From an uncultured Candidatus Saccharibacteria bacterium (lineage in GTDB: Bacteria; Patescibacteriota; Saccharimonadia; Saccharimonadales; Saccharimonadaceae), in assembly GCA_916049555.1 (NCBI GenBank), contig CAJZIB010000007.1:1-20402 (forward strand): DNA of 20,402 nt, given 5' to 3'. Made by a program: the position numbers and the translations under genes. The notes under the pieces were generated by a model. It ran no database searches and was not told the DNA's origin. It was given only the letters and a program-made list of their open reading frames with translations. Positions 1 to 6,604 of this stretch are shown here, piece after piece; positions within the stretch are counted from its first letter, which is position 1, and every line of letters starts with the position of its first letter.

Positions 1-39
1 GCGGAGTGACTGGAGTTCAGACGTGTGCTCTTCCGATCT
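1..39 (+). other. Illumina TruSeq adapter remnant (artefact)
   Basis: Bases 6-39 match the 34-base TruSeq read-2 adapter that begins GTGACTGGAGTTCAG and ends GCTCTTCCGATCT. The five bases before it (gcgga) would be the end of an index. This is library sequence and not genome, so the true contig starts at base 40. It also creates a false GTG start at 23 for the gene that follows. Confidence 0.97.
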
Positions 40-1132
40 ATATGGCGAAAGAAAGATCTCAAAAGAGGCGCCTTTTTCGGAGGCAGACCAATTAATTTTG
101 GCGCGTTTTTCATATTTGCCGTTTACGAAAATCAGTCTGGGAAAATTCGAGACAATCGGATCCATTATCAGAAAAATGAACTCCTTGCCTAACAAATATT
201 TCTGCTGGCCAGATGACGAGGAATACATTAAGCTACTTAGACATACAAAGCGTTTCGCAAAAATGCGGGTCAGCCACTTTGTGCGAAATGACGACAAGAA
301 CCTTGAGAAACAATTTTCCGCCATTACAATTCATATGAATTTTCAGCGAGCGTATCTGTCTTTTTTCGGCACTGATAGCTCGATTACCGGTTGGAAAGAA
401 GATTTCAATATGGCTGTTTTAGATAAAATCCCAGCCCAGATTGAAGCTCTAGAGTACTTAAAGAAGATCAGCCGCAGGTTTTTCTGGAAAAAACTATACC
501 TTGGTGGTCATTCGAAGGGTGGAAATGTTGCGATTTTTGCAGCCATCCATGCTTCCGATGGGATCCAGGAGAAAATCCAGGCAGTCTATAATTACGATGG
601 CCCGGGAATACGCAAGGATTTAGTCGACCAAGATACTGGACCGGTGCAGGTGCTTGAAAAAATCCATAGTTTTGTCCCACAAGAATCGGTGATTGGTCGT
701 TTATTTGAGCACCGCGAAGGTTTGACAATCGTTTTAAGTACCGCTAAAAATCTGTACCAACATGATATTTATTCCTGGCAAGTGAATGGTAATAAATTTG
801 TGCGTTCTAAAACTACTAAGCGTAGCGATATGATTAATCGCACGATTAATAAATGGATGCAGACGGCTAGTCAGGATGAGATTAAAATTTTTATTAATGG
901 GATGTTTGAGATCTTTGCTTCAGTCGAGCTGAATAATCCGATCGAGCTAATGCGTAAATGGAAGCATTTTGGACCAAAGATTTTAAAAGAATTCATGAAT
1001 GCACCAAAAGAAAAGAAGAAGGTGATTTCTGAAGTTTGGAGAAAACTCGGCGAGTCTTTGATTCGCTCGCAGATTGAACAGAACGAACTACTAGTGAAAT
1101 TTAATAAAACCTTTAGACAGAAGAAAAAGTAA
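40..1132 (+). CDS. Mbeg1-like (DUF2974) alpha/beta hydrolase, 5' truncated
   Basis: Predicted lipase/esterase-like hydrolase of the Mbeg1-like (DUF2974) family; the substrate is unknown. Visible hallmarks are FGTDSSITGWKEDF (bases about 371-412), the nucleophile elbow GGHSKGG (serine codon at 512-514), NYDGPG just after base 590, and a QHD-x-x-SW segment near 760-780 that supplies the probable acid/histidine part of the active site. The C-terminal third is helical and basic, ending in a lysine-rich tail. There is no signal peptide in the part present. The reading frame is open into the adapter at 1-39, so the true N-terminus is missing; the GTG at 23 is an adapter base. The stop at 1130-1132 lies 4 bases before the next ATG, so the two genes are probably co-transcribed. 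Family assignment is by remembered motifs. Confidence 0.85.
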
Positions 1133-1136
1133 TACA

Positions 1137-1736
1137 ATGCGTAATTTTCGTTTAGATCAGAATTTTCTAAGAAGCCCGAAGCTGGCATTATTCTTGATTG
1201 GACATTCAAACATCAAGAAGCGTGATCTCGTAATTGATATTGGGGCAGGTTCAGGTGTAATCACCTCTGCACTAGCTAAGCGTTGCAGGAAAGTAATTGC
1301 GGTCGAGAAAGATACAGAGACTGCAAAACGACTAAGGGAAAATCTTGCAAGGCAAAATATTACCAATGTTGAGGTTTTTGAGGGGGATTTTCGCGAAATG
1401 AAGCTCCCAGACGAGCCATACAAAGTTTTTGCTAATCCCCCGTTTTCCCTATCGGCTGAGGTATTTTACAAGCTTCTTAGCTTAGAAAATCTGGATGGAA
1501 AAATTTGCAAAAAAGAAGGCGAAGCCCCACGTCGACCAGAGGCCATTTATTTAATCTTGCAAAAACAACTGGCGCTTAAATTAATTATTACCGAGAGACA
1601 TTATACGAGCCAACTAGGGCGACTACTTACAGAAGATTATGCGACGAAGATTCGTCTGCCACTGAAGCCCACAGATTTCACGCCACCACCAAAGGTGCCG
1701 ACTGTCTTGTTTGAGGCTAAAAAGATTATTATCTAG
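1137..1736 (+). CDS. Erm/KsgA-family rRNA adenine N6-methyltransferase, short form
   Basis: SAM-dependent rRNA adenine methyltransferase, 199 residues. Motifs in order: QNFL at 8-11 (the N-terminal signature of the Erm/KsgA group), SAM-binding DIGAGSG at 34-40, acidic AVEKD at 55-59, EGDF at 82-85, and catalytic motif IV NPPF at 100-103. KsgA enzymes carry NLPY, while NPPF is typical of some Erm enzymes, so a 23S rRNA (A2058-type) target is more likely than 16S dimethylation. The C-terminal helical domain is reduced (Erm proteins are usually near 240-260 residues), but the family end signature FTPPPKVPTVLF at 181-192 is present. It starts 4 bases after the hydrolase gene and converges on the dsbA-like gene. 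Macrolide resistance is possible but only inferred. Confidence 0.85.
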   Translation: MRNFRLDQNFLRSPKLALFLIGHSNIKKRDLVIDIGAGSGVITSALAKRCRKVIAVEKDTETAKRLRENLARQNITNVEVFEGDFREMKLPDEPYKVFANPPFSLSAEVFYKLLSLENLDGKICKKEGEAPRRPEAIYLILQKQLALKLIITERHYTSQLGRLLTEDYATKIRLPLKPTDFTPPPKVPTVLFEAKKIII

Positions 1737-1760
1737 AAGATCTTATCTAGAAGATCTTAT
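1731..1760. repeat. 14-bp tandem duplication at convergent gene ends
   Basis: ATCTAGAAGATCTT occurs at 1731-1744 and again at 1745-1758, followed by two more bases of a third unit. The unit holds two palindromes (TCTAGA, AAGATCTT), so 1737-1744 and 1751-1758 can pair as an 8-bp stem with loop atctag. The repeat contains the stop of the methyltransferase gene and the stop of the dsbA-like gene. It could act as a weak bidirectional terminator, but there is no long U-run. Confidence 0.8.
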
Positions 1761-2557
1761 TTGAGATTTTTGTCCAGTCCGGCAGCGAGATAACGCTCGA
1801 CGTAGCTATAGTCCCAGTTGGTATCAAAGCCTGAAGACGTAAAATTATTAAATTTAAAACTTGGCATGCCACCAAGATTATGACGCAACATTAAGGTAGT
1901 AGCATCCGCGGTATTTTGCTTGACGGTTTCGAGCATTTTATGTTCAGAAAGACAAGATTTAAAAGAGTTATCAAGCTTCACGTCACTCGCAATACTCTCC
2001 CAGTAGGCGGGAGTGAGGTCTTTGATGGCGGGAGCATTTTTTGAAGAACCAATTCCCTTGCTGTGGTAGTCCTGCCAGAGACGACGAATGGCCTGATGGT
2101 AGTAGTCCCAGAAACGGTTTTGGTCGGTGGCACAGGCAATAGCCTCAGCTCCCATCCTTGAAAAGCCGCGCTTATCCATGTTGTTCTCATAAAGAAAATC
2201 CGTGACGCGAACCTCAAAGACAATATCATGGTCCTTTAAATATTTATCGAATTTTTCCTGATTTTCCATGGCAAGACGAGAGAAGACGTCGCAATATGGA
2301 CACATGATGTCGGTCATCATGATGTAATGATTTTTAGCTTTTTTATTACCCAAGATTGTGCGTTCATCACGAATACCACTCAGATCTTGATTTTTTGGGG
2401 CAGAAGTGAGTGCGATGGAAAGAAAGAGGATGACGATAATAAAAATTACCGCGAAACGGACGAGACGGCCGAGGAGACTATTTGTGGAGCCGGCTGCGGG
2501 ACTTTTAGGATCAGTAAAATCGGATTCGGAAAAATCGGTTTTGATTGAACTATTCAT
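1757..2557 (-). CDS. Membrane-anchored DsbA-like thiol-disulfide oxidoreductase
   Basis: Extracytoplasmic thioredoxin-fold oxidoreductase (Thioredoxin_4/DsbA-like), 266 residues. A short cytoplasmic N-terminus is followed by one hydrophobic segment at about 33-51 that serves as an uncleaved anchor. The active site is CPYC at 86-89 after a beta strand (HYIMMTDIMCPYC), and the cis-proline loop is GGMPSF at 229-234. Two further cysteines (142, 202) fall in the inserted helical domain. The expected job is to form or shuffle disulfides in secreted proteins. A perfect Shine-Dalgarno AAGGAGG lies 3 bases before the ATG. The start overlaps the end of the upstream CPTC membrane protein by 8 bases, so the two are translationally coupled and probably work together. 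Confidence 0.9.
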   Translation of the reverse strand: MNSSIKTDFSESDFTDPKSPAAGSTNSLLGRLVRFAVIFIIVILFLSIALTSAPKNQDLSGIRDERTILGNKKAKNHYIMMTDIMCPYCDVFSRLAMENQEKFDKYLKDHDIVFEVRVTDFLYENNMDKRGFSRMGAEAIACATDQNRFWDYYHQAIRRLWQDYHSKGIGSSKNAPAIKDLTPAYWESIASDVKLDNSFKSCLSEHKMLETVKQNTADATTLMLRHNLGGMPSFKFNNFTSSGFDTNWDYSYVERYLAAGLDKNLK

Positions 2558-3218
2558 TTGCCTCCTTGCTGTTTTTTAGCTTTTCCTGAGATTTTGTGCG
2601 GTATTTTTCATCTTCGATAATAATATAAGCCTCGTAACCAATTTTCTTAAAGACGAAAAAGGCGAGTAGAAGAGAGATGGAATTTAAGACGACGGAAATT
2701 GTACCAACTAGAGCAAGTCCAGAGGAGCCAAGGATGGAAATGATAACAGGAGCAAGCAGAGCGGTACCACAGGTTGGACAGCCGGAGCTTAAGAGGAAGA
2801 AGCTGGCGATAATGCCAGTGCGTTGGAGTTCATCCGGGAGGGATTGTTTGCGGAAATTTAGAATAAAGAAGAGGAGACCAACCAGCGTGGATTGCACAAG
2901 ATTGAGACTGGTGAGATAGAAAAAATCAGGCCAAGTGCGACCAACTCCCACTACAGCAAGAAAAGTATCGAGGATCAAAACTAATTTGCCGCGAAGATTG
3001 GAGAGCTGAAAAAGTTGCCAGTTTGCAGTGCCGGAAGCAAAGAAATTGAGGAGAAAGCCGAAGATGAAGAAGCATAAAAGAAACGGGACTAGAAAATTTC
3101 GTCTGACAAAGAGTCTTGGCAAAACATGAATGGCACAGAAAAACTGTTGTTTTGTATGTTTAAGTTTTTTCTGGGCCTGCTTTTTTAATTTAAGAAATTT
3201 ACTGGGAGTATTTTCCAT
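2550..3218 (-). CDS. Polytopic membrane protein with intramembrane CPTC motif
   Basis: I do not recognise the family. The protein has 222 residues, a basic cytoplasmic N-terminus (1-41), then about four to five hydrophobic segments (roughly 43-60, 78-95, 103-121, 136-163, 168-190), and a charged C-terminal tail. The distinctive feature is SSGCPTCG, with Cys147 and Cys150 at the start of, or inside, a hydrophobic helix; other cysteines are 28 and 49. A redox-type CxxC in a small membrane protein that overlaps a DsbA-like gene by 8 bases suggests a membrane partner that re-oxidises DsbA, by analogy with DsbB/VKOR, but the sequence does not look like either. It starts 14 bases after the glyQS stop with only a weak GGCGGA ribosome site. 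The function is inferred from context. Confidence 0.75.
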   Translation of the reverse strand: MENTPSKFLKLKKQAQKKLKHTKQQFFCAIHVLPRLFVRRNFLVPFLLCFFIFGFLLNFFASGTANWQLFQLSNLRGKLVLILDTFLAVVGVGRTWPDFFYLTSLNLVQSTLVGLLFFILNFRKQSLPDELQRTGIIASFFLLSSGCPTCGTALLAPVIISILGSSGLALVGTISVVLNSISLLLAFFVFKKIGYEAYIIIEDEKYRTKSQEKLKNSKEANE

Positions 3219-3232
3219 CAGAATCCGCCATC

Positions 3233-4570
3233 TTATAAATCAGCGATTTTTACACGAACTTGTTCTAAGGTATCACGATTTCGGACGGTCACTGTGTCAT
3301 CTTCGAGCGTATCAAAATCGATTACTACGCATTTTGGCGTACCAATTTCATCCTGTTTGCGGTAACGCTTACCAATGTTACCAGAGTCATCCCAAGTAAC
3401 ATTGCCATACTTCTTACGCAAGGTTTGATATACCTGCTGAGCCTTATCAACTAGTTCTGGTTTGTTCTTTAGGAGTGGTGAAACACAGAAATGGAATGGT
3501 GCGAAATCTTCAGGAAGTTTTAGGAAGACACGCTTTTTGCCATTCACTTCATCTTCATGGTAGGCAGCAGAAAGAACCGCCATCACAAGACGCTCCACAC
3601 CAAAGGATGGCTCGATGACATGTGGTACAAAACTTTCACCGGTTTTCTTATCACGGTATTCCATGTTTTTACCAGAGGCGCGAGCGACATTTTGAAGATC
3701 AAAATCAGTGCGATAAGCAAGCCCCATCAACTCCTCGGATCCGATTGGAAAATCAAATTCGACATCAACTGTGCGCTTTGAATAGTGTGCGCGATCCTCT
3801 GCTGGGACCTCGTATTCATGAATCATGTGTTCAGGAAGCTGCATGACTTTTTCAAGAAAGACATGAATATCTTTAAGTAGATCTTCAAAGATACGTTCCC
3901 AGTCGTTTGGATGGACAAAGTACTCAATCTCCATTTGCTCAAGTTCACGACAGCGGAAGATAAAATCGCGTGGAGAAATCTCATTACGAAAAGCCTTACC
4001 TTGCTGAGCGAGACCAAAAGGTAGGTCTGGATAGATATTGTCGACTACATTTTTATAATTAGTGAAGATTCCCTGTGCGGTCTCAGGACGGAGGTAGGCT
4101 ACAGAGGTCTCATCGGAAACTGCACCGACGTGAGTTTCAAACATCATATTGAATTGTTTAACCTCGCCCCAGTTAATTTTGCCACAGGTCGGACACTTAA
4201 TGCCGGCCTTCATCAACTCATCGCGCGTAATATTGGTCGAAAGATCATGACCTTCGGCGGTTTTAGCTAACTTATCCGCACGGAAGCGCCCATGACATTC
4301 ATTACATTCGACTAGAGGGTCAGAGAAAGTTGCAGCATGCCCAGAAGCTACCCAAGTTTTTGGATTCATAATAATAGCAGCATCAACACCGAGCATATCT
4401 TCACGATCTTCAACCCAGTATTTCCACCAAGTTTGCATAATTTTGCGTTTAAGAGCGACACCGAGTGGACCAAAATCCCAAGTACCTGCCATACCACCAT
4501 AAACATCGGAGCCCTGAAAAATAAATCCGCGACGTTTACATAGACTAACGATATCTTCGAGTTTTGCCAT
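3233..4570 (-). CDS. glyQS: Glycyl-tRNA synthetase, dimeric alpha2 type
   Basis: Class II aminoacyl-tRNA synthetase that charges tRNA-Gly in the cytoplasm; 445 residues, the single-chain type as opposed to the GlyQ/GlyS tetramer. Visible features are the N-terminal signature RGFIFQGSDVYGG (14-26), a zinc-binding insertion with C89, C92, C126 and C129, the catalytic-core segments RPETAQGIF (161-169) and FRNEISPRDFIFR (194-206), motif 3 EPSFGVERLVMAVL (320-333), and a C-terminal anticodon-binding domain from about 357. It has its own promoter (extended -10 at 4595-4603) and an AGGAG Shine-Dalgarno 6 bases before the ATG, so it can be expressed independently of recO, whose stop lies 35 bases upstream. 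The two membrane redox genes follow closely. Confidence 0.97.
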   Translation of the reverse strand: MAKLEDIVSLCKRRGFIFQGSDVYGGMAGTWDFGPLGVALKRKIMQTWWKYWVEDREDMLGVDAAIIMNPKTWVASGHAATFSDPLVECNECHGRFRADKLAKTAEGHDLSTNITRDELMKAGIKCPTCGKINWGEVKQFNMMFETHVGAVSDETSVAYLRPETAQGIFTNYKNVVDNIYPDLPFGLAQQGKAFRNEISPRDFIFRCRELEQMEIEYFVHPNDWERIFEDLLKDIHVFLEKVMQLPEHMIHEYEVPAEDRAHYSKRTVDVEFDFPIGSEELMGLAYRTDFDLQNVARASGKNMEYRDKKTGESFVPHVIEPSFGVERLVMAVLSAAYHEDEVNGKKRVFLKLPEDFAPFHFCVSPLLKNKPELVDKAQQVYQTLRKKYGNVTWDDSGNIGKRYRKQDEIGTPKCVVIDFDTLEDDTVTVRNRDTLEQVRVKIADL

Positions 4571-4594
4571 ATTTTGCTCCTGTTATTTCTGTCT

Positions 4595-4603
4595 ATTATA
4601 GCA
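4595..4603 (-). promoter_or_regulatory. Extended -10 promoter of glyQS
   Basis: Minus strand reads TGCTATAAT, an extended -10 immediately after the recO stop. Predicted transcription start is near 4588, giving a leader of roughly 18 bases that carries AGGAG (4577-4581) 6 bases before the glyQS ATG. This unit is therefore leadered, unlike most first genes in the window. Confidence 0.7.
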
Positions 4604-4605
4604 TT

Positions 4606-5304
4606 TCAGGCAGCAATATGGGATAGCATCGGAAGAAAAGGTGTGAGGTTCTTGATTTTGAGGACGACACCAAGATTAGTACTGAGAATGAGTCGCAGAA
4701 TTTTAATGACATTTTGATCAATACTACCGGATTGGTCCGGGCGCCTAACAAAGACTTTTTCAAAATCATCCCAGTCATACGTGGCAGTTGGCTCAAGTTT
4801 TTGATTATTACTGTCATAAAATACATTGATTTCTTCCCCGCTGATTTTGGCGAGATTTAGTTTAAAATAAATCGAAATGAGTTGGCGTCTATTTTGGTCG
4901 AGGTAGAATTGATTGATGTAATAGAGAGTTTGGCGGGTGAGTGAAAAAAGTTCAGCAGAACTGATATGGTGAGTGATTCGACCGATTTGTTTGAGAAAGT
5001 TTGAGGCAAGCTCTAGAGTCTCTAGATCGGAAATAATGTTTTGGTAAAATTCGATAGCCTTGGCAGAAGTGAGGACGCCAAACTGCTCCGCCTCGGATTC
5101 GGTCTTTTTCGTATCGCGCTGATGAACCACAATTTTTGATAAACAAAACATTTCAATGCCACCAGCCAATTTTGATTTTTCTCGACGCGCCCCCTTAGCA
5201 ATACCAGAAACGCGACCGTCTGGCGTTAAAAAAGTCACGATACGATCACCTTCATTATAATTAACTCGCTTCAGAACGATGGCTTCGGTTTTGATATCTG
5301 CCAT
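4606..5304 (-). CDS. recO: DNA repair protein RecO
   Basis: Recombination mediator that, with RecR and RecF, loads RecA on gapped single-stranded DNA. 232 residues. The N-terminal OB fold is clear: IKTEAIVLKRVNYNEGDRIV (4-23), TPDGRVSGIAKGARREKSKL (27-46), then the typical continuing strand GIEMFCLSKIVVH. The rest is the helical RecO C-terminal domain with few conserved residues and no zinc-finger cysteines, as in many RecO proteins. The stop is TGA at 4606-4608, direct evidence that UGA is a stop in this genome. A Shine-Dalgarno AAAGGAAA lies before the ATG, and the start is only 2 bases past the stop of the receiver protein, so the two are translated from one mRNA. Confidence 0.9.
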   Translation of the reverse strand: MADIKTEAIVLKRVNYNEGDRIVTFLTPDGRVSGIAKGARREKSKLAGGIEMFCLSKIVVHQRDTKKTESEAEQFGVLTSAKAIEFYQNIISDLETLELASNFLKQIGRITHHISSAELFSLTRQTLYYINQFYLDQNRRQLISIYFKLNLAKISGEEINVFYDSNNQKLEPTATYDWDDFEKVFVRRPDQSGSIDQNVIKILRLILSTNLGVVLKIKNLTPFLPMLSHIAA

Positions 5305-5306
5305 TT

Positions 5307-5825
5307 TTATTTTCCTTTCTCTTGATTGAGCTTTTGGGAACCCTTCTTGGCACAGCCAACTGTGCGGTTTTTGATGAGATTGCTCTTTTGGCCACTTCTA
5401 ATCTTAACGGAGAGAATTTCTGAAATTGCTGCCGGTAAATCCTGCGGCGTCATGGTGGCCTTATTTAGAATCTTCTTTACATTATAACTTTCAAGGGTTT
5501 GCATGGGAAAATTCAGAGAGGAAACGATAATAATTGGGATATTTGAAAGGTCCGAATAGGAAGCGATTTCATTTAGAAAAGTAAAGCCGTCCGGACCGGT
5601 CAGAAGGACGTCGAGAATAATAACAGAGGGTGGCGTGCAACCATCTGGCAATGCACTAATAGTATCAATGGCGTTTTCGAAGGTACTAACGGTAGAATTT
5701 GGGAAGGCTCGGCGAAGACTTTTTGAGAAAAGCCTGGCAAAGATTGGGTCATCTTCGAGAATGAGAAATTCAAGTGATTCGCTTTTAGTTTCTGGCTGGG
5801 GTTTAAGGAAGGATTCAATCTGCAT
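5307..5825 (-). CDS. Stand-alone response-regulator receiver protein
   Basis: CheY-like receiver domain, 172 residues, with the phosphoacceptor site intact: acidic pair D25-D26, phosphorylated aspartate D72 (VIILDVLLTGPDG), hydroxyl residues S102-S103 (IIIVSS) and lysine K122 (ILNKAT). There is no DNA-binding domain; residues 140-172 form a short, basic, low-complexity tail. Output is probably by protein-protein contact or through the tail. It follows the histidine kinase by 12 bases, so the pair is a likely cognate two-component system, and precedes recO by 2 bases. The ribosome site is weak (GAG, 7 bases before ATG). What signal it carries cannot be seen. Confidence 0.88.
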   Translation of the reverse strand: MQIESFLKPQPETKSESLEFLILEDDPIFARLFSKSLRRAFPNSTVSTFENAIDTISALPDGCTPPSVIILDVLLTGPDGFTFLNEIASYSDLSNIPIIIVSSLNFPMQTLESYNVKKILNKATMTPQDLPAAISEILSVKIRSGQKSNLIKNRTVGCAKKGSQKLNQEKGK

Positions 5826-5837
5826 AATAATCTCGTA

Positions 5838-6527
5838 TTAAAAACTGAAGGCGACCTGACGGGAGGCAGGAATGCGGATCTTAAAACTTGTGCCATCACG
5901 ATGACGCACGGCAAGCATTTCAGCCTGCATGTATTTAGAAAATTTCGAGGCAATATAGAGGCCGAGTCCAGAGCTTCCTGGACGCATACTGATGTGGGTC
6001 GGCTGATTCAGTCCGTCCCGAATTTCTTGCCAAATCTTTGTTGGGAGGGCCGGACCAAAATCACGTACGGAAACCTCGACCATCTCACCACAATCAGAAA
6101 TTGAAAGTTTCGATTCAGTTTCGGGAGTGGAATAATGTACAGCGTTGGTGCAAAAATTGTAGATAATACTAAATAATAGATCAGGATTAGCGATGACTAA
6201 GTCAGTCCGACTTTTGTAAACTGCTTGGAGATTGCGCTGGTTGCTTGCAAAATATGGACGAAGCTCAGTGAGGACATGATCACAGATATGGCGGACAGAG
6301 ACAGGCTCCATGGAGAAAAGTCCATCCTCGAGTCTAGCGACCTTAGTGAGATCATTCACCTGACGAAGGGCACGCTCAGAGATTATTACAAGTTCATCAC
6401 GAGTCTGTTCGAGTTCAAGGCGTGAATCTTCAGCAAAATCCATTGAGAGCGCAAGTTGACGCATAACAGCAAGAGGGCTTTTCAGCTCATGCGCAGCAAT
6501 AGCTAAACCTCCGACCTCACTTAACAT
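5838..6527 (-). CDS. Sensorless soluble histidine kinase
   Basis: Two-component histidine kinase reduced to its core, 229 residues. The phospho-accepting H-box is at the extreme N-terminus (AAHELKSPLAVMR, His13), followed by dimerisation helices to about 65 and an HATPase_c domain: N-box NFCTNAVHYS (124-133), G1 box RDFGPALP (155-162) and G2 box GSSGLGLYIASKF (184-196). No transmembrane helix, PAS, GAF or HAMP domain is present, so it is cytosolic and the stimulus must come from a partner. The start is supported by a TATAAT six bases before the ATG, predicting a leaderless mRNA; the frame is open upstream but that stretch holds the promoter. It is followed by the receiver protein. Confidence 0.9.
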   Translation of the reverse strand: MLSEVGGLAIAAHELKSPLAVMRQLALSMDFAEDSRLELEQTRDELVIISERALRQVNDLTKVARLEDGLFSMEPVSVRHICDHVLTELRPYFASNQRNLQAVYKSRTDLVIANPDLLFSIIYNFCTNAVHYSTPETESKLSISDCGEMVEVSVRDFGPALPTKIWQEIRDGLNQPTHISMRPGSSGLGLYIASKFSKYMQAEMLAVRHRDGTSFKIRIPASRQVAFSF

Positions 6528-6533
6528 AATTAA

Positions 6534-6542
6534 ATTATAGCA
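6534..6542 (-). promoter_or_regulatory. Extended -10, leaderless start of histidine kinase
   Basis: Minus strand reads TGCTATAAT, then six bases (ttaatt), then ATG. With a usual -10 to start distance, transcription begins at or next to the A of the ATG. There is no Shine-Dalgarno and no good -35. Confidence 0.65.
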
Positions 6543-6604
6543 GAGAAGTCGGAGTTTTAATATTTTGTACCTAAGATTTCGCCGTCGCAGCCGGGTTGAT
6601 TAGA

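Noticed and set aside
23..39. GTG start codon for the first gene
   Set aside because: It lies inside the adapter sequence; the gene is open to the contig edge and its real start is missing.
468..728. Many open frames opposite or within real genes
   Set aside because: They show no family motif, no ribosome site and low-complexity composition expected from antisense of the true genes.
1137..1736. KsgA (16S dimethyltransferase) identity
   Set aside because: Motif IV is NPPF and not NLPY, and the protein is short; Erm-type is the better fit.
4606..4608. UGA recoded to glycine (SR1/Gracilibacteria code)
   Set aside because: UGA ends recO at the family length and the remaining genes contain no in-frame UGA.
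6545..6604. Terminator after the Q-rich gene
   Set aside because: The G+C-rich stretch forms only a three-base stem and no U-run, so transcription may continue into the kinase gene.
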